Shown: one piece after another, positions 18,702-27,165 of the stretch | How positions within the stretch are numbered: the first letter of the stretch is position 1 | Layout of the letters: each line of letters begins with the position of its first letter | NCBI GenBank assembly: GCA_964581605.1 | Contig: CAZOPF010000001.1 | Coordinates: forward strand, 62,001-126,000 | Length of the DNA stretch: 64,000 bases | Origin: CAADGU01 sp964581605 | GTDB taxonomy: Bacteria; Chloroflexota; Anaerolineae; Promineifilales; Promineifilaceae | Direction of reading: 5' to 3' | Translations under genes and position numbers: made by a program | The notes under the pieces: model-generated | What the model was told of the DNA's origin: nothing | Seen by the model: only the letters and a program-made list of their open reading frames with translations | Database searches by the model: none

Positions 18702-19496
18702 TTAACCTCTATCTTTGCCAATGCGTTGTTCGTACCAGCGCAGTAGCAGACTGAGGGCGATGGTCATAGATAAGTAGAGGAAGGTGAGTACCAGATAGGA
18801 TTCGCGGAAGCGGAAAGTGCTGCCGGCGTGCAACCGGGCCAGTTGGGTGATGTCGCGCACGGCCAGGACGGAGACGAGAGAGGAGTCCTTGAGCATGGCG
18901 ATGAAGTCATTGCCCAGAGCGGGGGAGATGTTGCGGATGGCCTGGGGCAGGATGATGTAACGCATGGATTGGGTGTAGGTCATGCCCAGGGAGCGGGCGG
19001 CTTCCATCTGCCCTTTGGAGATGGATTCAATGCCAGCGCGGAAGATTTCGGCCAGGAAGGCGCCGTAGATGACGGCGAGGGCGATGATGGCGCGGGTGTT
19101 GGCACTGATGAAGCGGTTGTCTACGCCCAGAACGCCGGAAACAGGAGGGACGATGACGAAGGCGACGGTGAAGATGAGGACGAGGGTGGGCACGCCGCGA
19201 ATGAATTCGACGTAGGTGATGGCGATGTTGCGCACGGCCGTGTTCCGGCTGATACGTCCTAACCCCGCCAATAATCCCAGCACCAGGGCGATGGCAAAAG
19301 CCGTAATTGTCGTATACAGTGTCACTTCAATACCGGGCACGATAAACTGGAAGGCTTCTCTATAGGCCGGATTACGAATAATCAGAATACCCATTAAGAC
19401 TAGAAAGGTAAAAATTGCCACCAGCCACCAGGGAAATTCCCGCCAGCTATTTTGCCAGGTATTATCGGGGGTTGCTTGAATTTCGGGGCCTGTCAT
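18702..19496 (-). CDS. Polar amino-acid ABC transporter permease
   Basis: A 264-residue inner-membrane permease of the HisM/GlnP family. It has about five to six membrane segments, and the cytoplasmic EAA loop that contacts the ATPase is present as GQMEAARSLGMT...RYIILPQAIRN. ATG 19496 has GGAGG closely upstream. The N-terminus carries an extra polar stretch of some 20 residues before the first membrane segment. It lies 374 nt downstream of the binding-protein gene, beyond a terminator, so it is transcribed by read-through or from its own promoter, which I could not identify. Confidence 0.92.
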   Translation of the reverse strand: MTGPEIQATPDNTWQNSWREFPWWLVAIFTFLVLMGILIIRNPAYREAFQFIVPGIEVTLYTTITAFAIALVLGLLAGLGRISRNTAVRNIAITYVEFIRGVPTLVLIFTVAFVIVPPVSGVLGVDNRFISANTRAIIALAVIYGAFLAEIFRAGIESISKGQMEAARSLGMTYTQSMRYIILPQAIRNISPALGNDFIAMLKDSSLVSVLAVRDITQLARLHAGSTFRFRESYLVLTFLYLSMTIALSLLLRWYEQRIGKDRG

Positions 19497-19870
19497 TTCT
19501 CCTCCTATGAACGGTTAAGGCAAGGCAGTTGGGTGAAAATAGTCTTGGTAATGTCTTTACTTTTTCGCCGTGACTACAGCTGATAAAGTATTGAACGGAT
19601 TCCCCCCCTCTGGAAAATTATCCATCTATTTCTCCATCCGTTTTAGTCTTAAGGAAGTGGCGAAAACTTCGTGACACTAACCTGGTCTTTGCCAGACAAC
19701 CAGGCTCCCAACTGCCTCGCCCCCTACAGATAACAGGTAATGCCTGGATGATAACGTAATTTTGCCGGGAAACAAAAAAGCGCCAGAGGATTTCCTCTGG
19801 CGCAAGGGAAATTCAGGCAGGAGAAGGCTAGACACCCGATTTTTTAGAGAAATCGGATGTCTCGTGTTTA
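19497..19870. other. Intergenic region with two hairpins
   Basis: Apart from the terminator at 19780-19803 there is an imperfect hairpin at 19831-19862 directly downstream of the binding-protein stop (12-bp arms, one mismatch). No coding frame is convincing in the remaining 280 nt. Confidence 0.6.
19780..19803 (-). terminator. Rho-independent terminator after the binding-protein gene
   Basis: On the minus strand an 11-bp GC-rich stem (19793-19803 with 19780-19790) with a 2-nt gap between arms is followed by six T. Partial termination here would give the usual excess of binding protein over permease and ATPase. Confidence 0.85.
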
Positions 19871-21505
19871 CTAATCTTCCAAATCTTCGTAGGTGATGGT
19901 GAATTCGGGGCCAAAGAAGCGTTGGTTCATTTCGGCCAGGAAGCCGCTGTCAATCATGGCGCGTAGGGCCTGGTTCACCGGCCCTACCAGTTCGCTGCCT
20001 TTGGGGAAGACAAAACCCAGCTGGTCGCTGGAGAGGGAGTCGCCAACCAGTTTCAGTACGTCGGCATTTTCACCCTGGTAGCCCAGCCCGGCCGTTTCGT
20101 CAATGATCACCGCGTCAATATCCCCGGCAATGAGCGCCTGCACTGCAAAGGGGAACTGCTCAAACGCCTGGATGCGCTCGGCGGGCAGATATTCCAGGGC
20201 CGTTTCATAATTGGTGGTACCGGTTTGGGTGCCCAGAACCAATTCGGGGTTGTCCACGATGTCCTGAATGCTGGTGATGCGCTCTTCGTCAATGCGCACC
20301 AGCAGCCGTTGTTCCACATTGATGTAACCATCGGAGAAGTCTACGATTTCAGCGCGTTCTTCGGTGATGGTGATGCCGTCGGCGGCGGCGTCATACTGTC
20401 CATCAGCGACGGCCTGAATCATGCCTTCCCAACTGGCTTCAGTGTAGAGGGGGATGCAGTTAAGCAAGCGGCAAATCTCGTTCCACACTTCATAATCCCA
20501 GCCGGCCGCTTCACCGGTTGCGGGATCAATGTAGTTGAAGGGGAGATAGGCGTTTTCGACGGCGATGGTGACAGCACGGCCGTCCAAATCCGGCAATGCA
20601 CCCTCTGTCTCTTCTTCCGGCGGGAACAGGTCGTCATAGGTAATGGTGAAGTCCGGGCCAAAGAAACGCTGGTTGACTTCTGTTAAAAAGCCATTATTTG
20701 CCATTTCGCCCAAGGCGGTATTCACAGGAGCTACCAGATCGCTACCTTTGGGGAAGATAAAGCCTAACTGATCGCTGGACATAGAGGGGCCAACCAGTTG
20801 CAGGGCGTCGGCGTTTTCGCCCTGGTAGCCGAGGCCGGAAATTTCGTCAATGATCACCGCGTCAATGTCCCCGGCAATGAGCGCCTGCACGGCAAAGGGG
20901 AACTGTTCAAACGCCTGGATGCGCTCTTCAGGCAGGTATTCGAGGGCGGTTTCGTAATTAGTGGTGCCGGTTTGCGTGCCCAAAACGAGTTCGGCATTGT
21001 TCACGATGTCTTCAATGCTGCTGATGCGATCTTCGCCGACGCGAACCAGTAGACGCTGTTCAATGTTGATGTACCCGGCGGAGTAGTCCACGATTTCGGC
21101 ACGCTCTTCGGTGATGGTGATGCCGTCGGCGGCGGCGTCATACTGCCCATCGGCAACGGCCTGGATCATGCCTTCCCAACCAGCTTCCACATAAATGGGG
21201 GTGCAGTTGATCAGGCGGCAGATTTCGTCCCACACTTCATAATCCCAACCGGCCGGTTCGCCCGTTTCGGGATCAATGTAGTTGAAAGGCAGGTAGGCGT
21301 TTTCCACGGCGATGGTCACTTCACGGCCGCCCAGGTCAGGCAGGGCGCTCGTTTCTTCGGTTGTGGTTTCTTCAGCAACCGTCTCCTCTGTGGTTGTTGT
21401 TTCTTCGGTGGTGTCGGCCGTATCTCCACCACCACTGCTGCAAGCGGCCAACAACCACCCCAGCAGAAGGGCCATTAACAGCAAAATAAGGCGTTTTTGT
21501 TTCAT
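19871..21505 (-). CDS. Tandem-duplicated amino-acid-binding lipoprotein (two SBP_bac_3 domains)
   Basis: A 544-residue lipoprotein. The signal peptide ends in lipobox LLAAC, followed by a Thr/Glu-rich linker. Two family-3 solute-binding domains follow at about residues 44-285 and 305-540. Both contain VTIAVENAYLPFNYIDP, GWEGMIQAVADGQYDAAADG and the LGTQTGTTNYETALEYLP segment; by eye they are roughly four-fifths identical. The single-domain form of this family is about 270 residues, so this is a recent internal duplication. Start ATG 21505 has AAAGGAG upstream; an in-frame codon seven residues earlier is less likely. A good promoter lies 45-75 nt upstream. The substrate is probably a polar amino acid. 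Confidence 0.93.
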   Translation of the reverse strand: MKQKRLILLLMALLLGWLLAACSSGGGDTADTTEETTTTEETVAEETTTEETSALPDLGGREVTIAVENAYLPFNYIDPETGEPAGWDYEVWDEICRLINCTPIYVEAGWEGMIQAVADGQYDAAADGITITEERAEIVDYSAGYINIEQRLLVRVGEDRISSIEDIVNNAELVLGTQTGTTNYETALEYLPEERIQAFEQFPFAVQALIAGDIDAVIIDEISGLGYQGENADALQLVGPSMSSDQLGFIFPKGSDLVAPVNTALGEMANNGFLTEVNQRFFGPDFTITYDDLFPPEEETEGALPDLDGRAVTIAVENAYLPFNYIDPATGEAAGWDYEVWNEICRLLNCIPLYTEASWEGMIQAVADGQYDAAADGITITEERAEIVDFSDGYINVEQRLLVRIDEERITSIQDIVDNPELVLGTQTGTTNYETALEYLPAERIQAFEQFPFAVQALIAGDIDAVIIDETAGLGYQGENADVLKLVGDSLSSDQLGFVFPKGSELVGPVNQALRAMIDSGFLAEMNQRFFGPEFTITYEDLED

Positions 21506-21551
21506 CTCTCGTCTCCTTTGTGACAAACCTAAAGTTGTAAAACGAAGGCAA

Positions 21552-21580
21552 ATTATGGGCAGACCCTAAGGGTTTGTCAA
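21552..21580 (-). promoter_or_regulatory. Promoter of the amino-acid ABC transporter
   Basis: Minus-strand -35 TTGACA (21575-21580), 17-nt spacer, -10 CATAAT (21552-21557). The spacer contains the palindrome CCCTTAGGG, a possible operator. The start of transcription is predicted near 21545, giving a leader of about 40 nt. Confidence 0.75.
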
Positions 21581-21603
21581 ACCATAAACCTTCGGCCTTC
21601 GGT

Positions 21604-21662
21604 AATTATGTAATTGGGTAATTGAAGTAGCCAATTACTCAATTACCCAATTACTCAATTAC
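21604..21662. repeat. Period-8 AATT repeat hairpin
   Basis: TAATTGGG-type units face inverted CAATTACT-type units. The right arm supplies the stop codon and the last residues of the ribF product, so the element has been taken into the gene end. Confidence 0.85.
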
Positions 21663-22581
21663 TAAACTTCCGTACCTGGGCCACATCAACATGAATTTGG
21701 GCTTTTAGTTCGTCTAGGCCGCTGAATTTCTTTTCGGGGCGGATGTGGGCCAGGAATTCCAGGCAAAGTTCCTGATCATACAGGTCGTCGTCAAAGTCGA
21801 GCAGGTGGGCTTCCACAGTCAGGTGCAGGCCATCCACCGTGGGGCGAACGCCGACGTTGGTGGCAGCCCGGTAAGGCGTTTGCCCCACCCAGGCGGTAGT
21901 GGCATAGACGCCGTTGGCAGGGATGACCTGTTCGGGCCAGTAGGCGGTGTTGGCGGTGGGGAAGCCAATGGTACGGCCGCGCTGATCACCCCGGACGACA
22001 ATGCCACGCAGGCGATACGGCCGTCCCAAACACCCATTGGCCTGTTCAATTTCCCCCGCCTGCAAATGGCGGCGGATGCGGCTGCTGCTCACCCGTTCCC
22101 CCTGCCAGGCAACCATATCGTTCACCAGTTCCACCGTGTACCCTTTCTCCTGCCCTAATGCCCGCAAAAAGGGCACATCCCCTTCGCGCTGATAACCCAG
22201 GGCGAAGTTGCCACCCCATAGCTGGCGCATGTCCAGATAGCGGCAAAGCTGGTCCACAAAATCGGCGGCGCGGGTGTGGCGCACTTCGTCGTTAAAGGGG
22301 TGGGTGATAACCACATCCACGCCACAGTCGGCCAGCCACTGTACCCGGTCTTCCAGAGTGGCGATGTAGTATGGCCCGGTGAGATTGCGTAAGACACGCT
22401 GGGGATGCGGGAAGAAGGTGAGTACGGCCGTGCGCATCCCCCTCTCTCTGGCCACAGCCACCATGCTTTGCAGGACGGCCTGATGCCCCAGATGCACACC
22501 ATCAAACGAGCCGATGGCAACCAGAGTTGGGATGCCATTGGGAACCTCGGACAATTGGTTGACGGTTATAAAATCACTCAT
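21655..22581 (-). CDS. ribF: Bifunctional riboflavin kinase/FAD synthetase
   Basis: A 308-residue RibF that converts riboflavin to FMN and then FAD. The N-terminal adenylyltransferase domain shows AIGSFDGVHLGHQ (residues 22-34) and TFFPHPQRVL; the hinge SSSRIRRHLQAGEIEQAN and the kinase domain with GRTIGFPTAN and NGVYATTA follow. Length is normal. It is last in the nusA operon. ATG 22581 lacks a ribosome-binding site, but TAAAAT (22591-22596 on the minus strand) stands 9 nt before it, so an internal near-leaderless promoter is possible. The C-terminal codons lie in the AATT repeat. Confidence 0.95.
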   Translation of the reverse strand: MSDFITVNQLSEVPNGIPTLVAIGSFDGVHLGHQAVLQSMVAVARERGMRTAVLTFFPHPQRVLRNLTGPYYIATLEDRVQWLADCGVDVVITHPFNDEVRHTRAADFVDQLCRYLDMRQLWGGNFALGYQREGDVPFLRALGQEKGYTVELVNDMVAWQGERVSSSRIRRHLQAGEIEQANGCLGRPYRLRGIVVRGDQRGRTIGFPTANTAYWPEQVIPANGVYATTAWVGQTPYRAATNVGVRPTVDGLHLTVEAHLLDFDDDLYDQELCLEFLAHIRPEKKFSGLDELKAQIHVDVAQVRKFSN

Positions 22582-22613
22582 ACGGGGGGTATTTTACCAA
22601 TTTCTGGTTGTTG

Positions 22614-23492
22614 TCATGCAGGATGAAACATTTTATGTGGCTGCCATGTGTGTGCCCCCTGTAACTGCACAACGCCCATGAATGAGTTATCAGGGGCATA
22701 AGCGCGGGCCAAGGGGGCTGGTGGATGTGCTGGCTGCCAGGGGGCAGTCTGCCCCTGCCACAAGTGGGTTGCGTCTGCCTGGCTGAAGGTGACGGGGGGC
22801 AGATGGTGAACGGCCGTGTCCGGCGGCAGCAGGCAGGTGTTCAAGTTTTCAGGTGTTAAGGTGCCCAGAGGGACGGCCGTGTCGAGCGTGAAATCGCCAA
22901 CGGCCGTGCGCCGCAGCGCCGCCACATGGCCACCACAATCGAGCATCTCACCCAAATCATGCGCCAGCGAACGAATGTAGGTGCCGGAAGAGCAAACGAC
23001 GCGCAGCGTCAGCAAGGGCTGGTTAAAGGCCAGTTGTGCCAGTTCGTAAATGGTGACGGGGCGGGCTTCTATTTCCACCTCTTGCCCCTGGCGCGCCAGT
23101 TTATAAAGCGGTTGCCCCCCTTTTTTGATGGCAGAATAGAGTGGGGGCATTTGTTGAATAGGGCCGCGAAATTGCGCCAGGGCGAGGGTCAGGTCGTTGG
23201 GAGTGAAGTGGCACGGCCGTTCCGCCACCACTTCCCCTTCAGCATCATACGTGTTTGTGCTTTGCCCCAGACGAATGACCACTTCATACGTTTTGGGCTG
23301 CCCGATCACATACTCCACCAGCCGGGTGGCCCGCCCCAGGCAAACCAGCAGCACGCCGGTGGCCAATGGGTCGAGTGTGCCCGCGTGCCCCACCCGACGC
23401 AGCCCGGCCACTTGCCGCACCCGGTTCACCACATCATGCGAGGTGATGCCGGCGGGTTTATCAATGTTGAGGATACCTTCGGGGAGGGGCAT
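22614..23492 (-). CDS. truB: tRNA pseudouridine-55 synthase
   Basis: A 292-residue TruB that makes pseudouridine 55 in the T-loop of tRNA. GILNIDKPAGITSHDVV opens the protein, and the catalytic Asp lies in HAGTLDPLATGVL. PPLYSAIKKGGQPLYKLAR and CSSGTYIRSLAHDLG complete the family signature. Start ATG 23492 is chosen because the preceding codons translate a TATTGGATAT repeat and lie before the usual family start. No clear ribosome-binding site is seen. It sits between nrnA and ribF, the standard order. Confidence 0.95.
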   Translation of the reverse strand: MPLPEGILNIDKPAGITSHDVVNRVRQVAGLRRVGHAGTLDPLATGVLLVCLGRATRLVEYVIGQPKTYEVVIRLGQSTNTYDAEGEVVAERPCHFTPNDLTLALAQFRGPIQQMPPLYSAIKKGGQPLYKLARQGQEVEIEARPVTIYELAQLAFNQPLLTLRVVCSSGTYIRSLAHDLGEMLDCGGHVAALRRTAVGDFTLDTAVPLGTLTPENLNTCLLPPDTAVHHLPPVTFSQADATHLWQGQTAPWQPAHPPAPLARAYAPDNSFMGVVQLQGAHTWQPHKMFHPA

Positions 23493-23555
23493 GGTGGATA
23501 TTGGGATATTGGGATATTGGATGCAGCCAGTAGCCCAATCTCTCAAAATTGGAGA

Positions 23556-24557
23556 TTATACCGATTTGTTTTGGCAGCGAATGGCTTCTTTGCAGGCGGC
23601 AACCACCCTTTGTTCGGCTTCAGCCAGGGTGCCAGGCAAAGTACAGCCGGCGGCCAGCGGATGCCCGCCGCCGCCCAGGTTTTGGGCCACCTCGGCCACA
23701 TTGTAGGGTGGGCGGCAACGCAGCCCTACCCGGACGCTGCCATCCCCGGTTTCAATGATGACGACGCCCATGGCCGCTTCGTCTACATCGGCCAGCATGT
23801 TGCTGAGGCCATTGGAGCTGGAACCGGTGTGCCCGGCCGCTTTGCGTTCCTGATGGGTGATAGTTGTCCAGATGAGGCCATCTTCAAAGCGCATGTTGTT
23901 CAGGCCATAACGCCAGAGTTGGATGGTGGATAGCTCTTTGAGGTTGAGCGCCTGGGTTGTCACCAGGGGCAGATCAGCCCCGGCGGCGACTAAGGTGGCG
24001 GCAATATGCAAGGTGTCCGCGCTGGTACCCATGGTGCGGAAGCCCATGGTGTCGGTGACGAGGCCGGTGAGCAGGCAGAGCGCCAGGTGGGGGTTCAGGT
24101 CTACTTCCCAGGCAGCAAACAGGTTATAGAGGATTTCGGTGGTGGACACGGCCGTGTCCATCACCAGGTTGATTTGCCCAAAACGGGTATTGGTGGTGTG
24201 GTGGTCAATGTTGATCAGCGGTGGGCGGGGGAGGGGCAGCGTGGCAAATGCCTGCCCCATGCGCTGCTCGTCGCCACAATCCACGGCCAGGAGCAAATCA
24301 ACCGGGCCGCGATAGGGCGGCCGTTTGAGATGGGTGGCTTGCGGCAAAAAATGGAAACGCTCTGGTGCTTTATCATCACACAACAAGGTGACTTTTTTGT
24401 GCCATTGGGAGAGGGCCAGGGCAATGGCCGTTAGCGAGGCAATCGCGTCTCCGTCTGGGCCGGTATGGGTAATCACCACAATATGCGTGGCCTGCTGAAT
24501 GGCGGCCTGTATCGTTTCGGCGATAGTGGCGTCTATGTCCGTGTTGGTGGGTGGCAA
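23556..24557 (-). CDS. nrnA: DHH-family oligoribonuclease / pAp phosphatase
   Basis: A 333-residue DHH/DHHA1 protein of the NrnA type, which degrades very short RNA and dephosphorylates pAp. Metal motifs are DGDAIAS (near residue 36), AVDCGD, IDHHTTN (DHH) and DTMGF. The DHHA1 half ends with NLGGGGHPLAAGC. Length is normal. It lies 10 nt downstream of rbfA, as in the canonical operon. Confidence 0.93.
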   Translation of the reverse strand: MPPTNTDIDATIAETIQAAIQQATHIVVITHTGPDGDAIASLTAIALALSQWHKKVTLLCDDKAPERFHFLPQATHLKRPPYRGPVDLLLAVDCGDEQRMGQAFATLPLPRPPLINIDHHTTNTRFGQINLVMDTAVSTTEILYNLFAAWEVDLNPHLALCLLTGLVTDTMGFRTMGTSADTLHIAATLVAAGADLPLVTTQALNLKELSTIQLWRYGLNNMRFEDGLIWTTITHQERKAAGHTGSSSNGLSNMLADVDEAAMGVVIIETGDGSVRVGLRCRPPYNVAEVAQNLGGGGHPLAAGCTLPGTLAEAEQRVVAACKEAIRCQNKSV

Positions 24558-24567
24558 GGCTCTTCCC

Positions 24568-24942
24568 CTACGGCCGTTCGGCCGTTTCGTCCACAGCCGG
24601 TGGAATGTCGAGCGTGTTCAAAATATCTTCCACTTCCTGAAAATGAACCAGGCGTGGGTCCCAATGAAAATGGAGTTGAGGCGCTTTGCGCAAACTCATA
24701 CGGCCGGCCACTTCATGGCGCAAGTAGCCAGTCGCTTTAGCCAGCGTGGCCATCACCTCTTTCTGGCGCGATTCATCCCCCAGCGCGTTCACATACACAT
24801 CGGCATGTTCCAATTCCCGGTCAATAGAAACTTCGGTAACGGTTACATCATGCAGGCGAGGATCATGGAGTTCACGCAGAAATAGTTCGCTTAAAAGCTG
24901 CTGCATCTGTTCGGCCGTTCGTTGTTGGCGGATTTTGCTCAT
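24568..24942 (-). CDS. rbfA: Ribosome-binding factor A
   Basis: A 124-residue RbfA, a KH-fold factor for late 30S maturation and 16S 5'-end processing. Typical features are the N-terminal RQQRTAEQMQQLLSELFLRELHDPRL, VTVTEVSIDRELEHADVYV and the LHFHWDP segment. The position between infB and nrnA is standard. A hairpin of the ACCTGGCAGGT family separates it from infB. Confidence 0.95.
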   Translation of the reverse strand: MSKIRQQRTAEQMQQLLSELFLRELHDPRLHDVTVTEVSIDRELEHADVYVNALGDESRQKEVMATLAKATGYLRHEVAGRMSLRKAPQLHFHWDPRLVHFQEVEDILNTLDIPPAVDETAERP

Positions 24943-24953
24943 GTTATGTGGGA

Positions 24954-24984
24954 GACCTGGCAGGTTTTACAAACCTGCCAGGTC
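24954..24984. repeat. Intercistronic hairpin (ACCTGGCAGGT family)
   Basis: Perfect 14-bp arms (24954-24967, 24971-24984) with a 3-nt loop between infB and rbfA. It is related to the hairpin at 18667-18700. No T-run follows, so read-through is expected. Confidence 0.8.
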
Positions 24985-24989
24985 CGTCA

Positions 24990-26783
24990 TTACACTTCAA
25001 CTTTCTTCGTAATAAAGAACTCAATAATGTCGCCGGGCTGGTAATCCTGGCAATTTTCCAGGGCGACGCCAAATTCAAAACCAGCCTTTACTTCGCGCAC
25101 GTTTTCTTGCAAATGTTTCAGGCTGGCAATGCGGGCTTCGTGCAGCATCTTGTTATTGCGAACGAGACGGCCGTAAGCATTCCGTCTCGTCTCACCACTG
25201 CGCATGTAGCTGCCTGCAATGTTGCCGATTCCCCGGATTTTGAACACCTGCCGCACTTCTGCTCGCCCAATCACCACCTCTTCGTAGGTAGGGGCCAACA
25301 GACCCTTCATCGCCTTTTCCACATCTTCAAACAGCTTGTAGATGATGTTATAGGTTTTGATCTGCACCCCTTCGTTAATGGCGGCATTGCGGGCGATGGG
25401 GTCCGCCTCCACATTAAAACCGAGGACAACCGCCTGCGATGCTGAGGCCAGCATCACATCACTTTCGGAGATGTTGCCGGTGCCAGAGAGCAAAATTTCC
25501 AGAGAGACCTCTGCATTATCCTGGCTCATTTTGTTCAGCGTGGAAATGATAGGTTCCAGCGAACCCTGCACATCAGCCTTGACGATGAGATTGAGTGTTT
25601 TATTCTCCCCTTCCTGCAAGCGGGCAAAAAAATCATCCAGGCTAACGCCCCGCGCCACTACGACGGCCCCGGCTCGTTTTTGTTCTTCCATTTCGGCGAC
25701 GATGGCGCGGGCATCTTTTTCATTTTTGACGGTGGCAAACTGCTGCCCGGCACTGGGGACGCCGTTGAGGCCGGAGACGGAGACGGGGGTGGAGGGGCCA
25801 GCTTCATCAATGCGTTTGCCTTTGAAGTCATACATCGCTTTGACACGGCCGTAATACTCCCCAATGAGCAGCGTATCTCCCACGCGCAGTGTGCCGTTTT
25901 GCACTAACAAGGTGCTCACCGGGCCGCGCCCTTTTTCCACCCGTGCTTCCAAAACGGTGCCTGTTGGGCTGGCCTGGGGGTTGGCGCGGGGGTTTAAGTC
26001 GTCTGCCACCAACAGCACCGCACCCAACAAATCATCAATGCCATATTGCTCTCTGGCCGATACTTCCACCACCATCGTATCCCCATCCCACTCCTGCGGG
26101 ACGAGGCCAATCTCTGCCAGCCCTTGCAAAACACGCGGCGGGTTGGCGTTGGGCAAGTCAATTTTGTTCATGGCGACGATGATGGGCACATTGGCAGCGC
26201 GGGCGTGGTCGGCCGCTTCGCGGGTTTGGGGCATCACGCCGTCATCGGCCGCTACCACCAGAATGGCAATGTCGGTTGCCTGCGCCCCACGCGCCCGCAT
26301 AGAAGTAAACGCTTCATGGCCGGGGGTGTCCAGGAATGTGATCAGCCGCCCTTCTTTGACCGCCTGATACGCGCCAATGTGTTGGGTGATGCCGCCTGCT
26401 TCACCAGCGGTGACGTTGGTTTCGCGGATAACATCTAGCAATGATGTCTTACCATGATCGACATGCCCTAACATGGTCACAACCGGCGGACGTGGGGCCA
26501 GGCTGCCCTCATCTTCATGCGCCAGCACTTGCCGCCAGATGGGTTTGTCTTCTACGGCCGTGCTTATTTCCTCTTCTTCCTCTGCTTCCGCCACCGCTTC
26601 ATATCCCATTTCCTCAGCCACAATGGCGGCGGTGTCAAAGTCAATTTCCTGGTTGATGTTGGCCATGATGCCATTGCTCATCAACTCTTTAATCACGTCA
26701 ATGGGGCTAACCTTCATCAGGTCAGATAAAGCCCTGACGGTAATAAATTCTGGTATCTGGATGGCTGTTTTGGTTTTCGTCAT
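24990..26783 (-). CDS. infB: Translation initiation factor IF-2
   Basis: A 597-residue IF-2, the GTPase that places initiator tRNA on the ribosome. One IF2_N unit lies at about residues 10-60. The G domain follows with GHVDHGKTSLLD, DTPGHEAF and NKIDLPN, then domains II-IV to the usual FITKKVEV end. It is the short form, without the long low-complexity N-terminus of enterobacterial IF-2. It lies in the nusA operon between ylxR and rbfA. Confidence 0.97.
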   Translation of the reverse strand: MTKTKTAIQIPEFITVRALSDLMKVSPIDVIKELMSNGIMANINQEIDFDTAAIVAEEMGYEAVAEAEEEEEISTAVEDKPIWRQVLAHEDEGSLAPRPPVVTMLGHVDHGKTSLLDVIRETNVTAGEAGGITQHIGAYQAVKEGRLITFLDTPGHEAFTSMRARGAQATDIAILVVAADDGVMPQTREAADHARAANVPIIVAMNKIDLPNANPPRVLQGLAEIGLVPQEWDGDTMVVEVSAREQYGIDDLLGAVLLVADDLNPRANPQASPTGTVLEARVEKGRGPVSTLLVQNGTLRVGDTLLIGEYYGRVKAMYDFKGKRIDEAGPSTPVSVSGLNGVPSAGQQFATVKNEKDARAIVAEMEEQKRAGAVVVARGVSLDDFFARLQEGENKTLNLIVKADVQGSLEPIISTLNKMSQDNAEVSLEILLSGTGNISESDVMLASASQAVVLGFNVEADPIARNAAINEGVQIKTYNIIYKLFEDVEKAMKGLLAPTYEEVVIGRAEVRQVFKIRGIGNIAGSYMRSGETRRNAYGRLVRNNKMLHEARIASLKHLQENVREVKAGFEFGVALENCQDYQPGDIIEFFITKKVEV

Positions 26784-26822
26784 ACCTTGATTTCCAAATG
26801 ATGTCGTTCTTAAAGATTAAAG

Positions 26823-26873
26823 AATTAGAGATTGGGGAGGGGAGATTGGTCAATCTCTAATTTCCAATCTCCG
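26823..26873. repeat. AGATTGG/CCAATCT repeat hairpin
   Basis: Units of TTAGAGATTGG type pair with CCAATCTC-type units between infB and ylxR. The element runs into the last codons of ylxR. Related units lie at 60102-60143. Confidence 0.6.
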
Positions 26874-27165
26874 CTCTCTGAGCCGGTTGATGTGCCAGAA
26901 TTTCTGCCAATTCTTCGGCCGTAATCGTTGTTTTTAATGCCTGTGCCAGGATGTCTGGTTTGTGGCCGATTTTTTCCCAACAAGTTGGCTGGTCGCAAAG
27001 ATAGGCGCCCCGGCCGTTCCGTTTCCCGGTGGGGTCAACGCTCACACCTGCCTCCGTGTTATGCACGATGCGGGTTAATCGTCTCTTGTCAAACTTCTGG
27101 CGGCAAACCACACAGCTTCGCTGTGGAATGTGCCTGGGGCGGGGCGATGGTTTTTGTTTCGCCAT
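26857..27165 (-). CDS. ylxR: YlxR family RNA-binding protein
   Basis: A 102-residue YlxR (RnpM) protein, a small basic RNA-binding factor reported to modulate RNase P. Signature: RSCVVCRQKFDKRRLTRIV, the DPTGKRNGRGAYLC turn, and a second CxxxxC. Its ATG shares one base with the nusA stop (TAATG), which points to translational coupling. The C-terminal codons run into an AGATTGG-type repeat. Confidence 0.93.
   Translation of the reverse strand: MAKQKPSPRPRHIPQRSCVVCRQKFDKRRLTRIVHNTEAGVSVDPTGKRNGRGAYLCDQPTCWEKIGHKPDILAQALKTTITAEELAEILAHQPAQRAEIGN

Noticed and set aside
22926..23933. Open frame of 335 codons on the plus strand
   Set aside because: It spans antisense of truB and nrnA and crosses their intergenic repeat; shadow frame.
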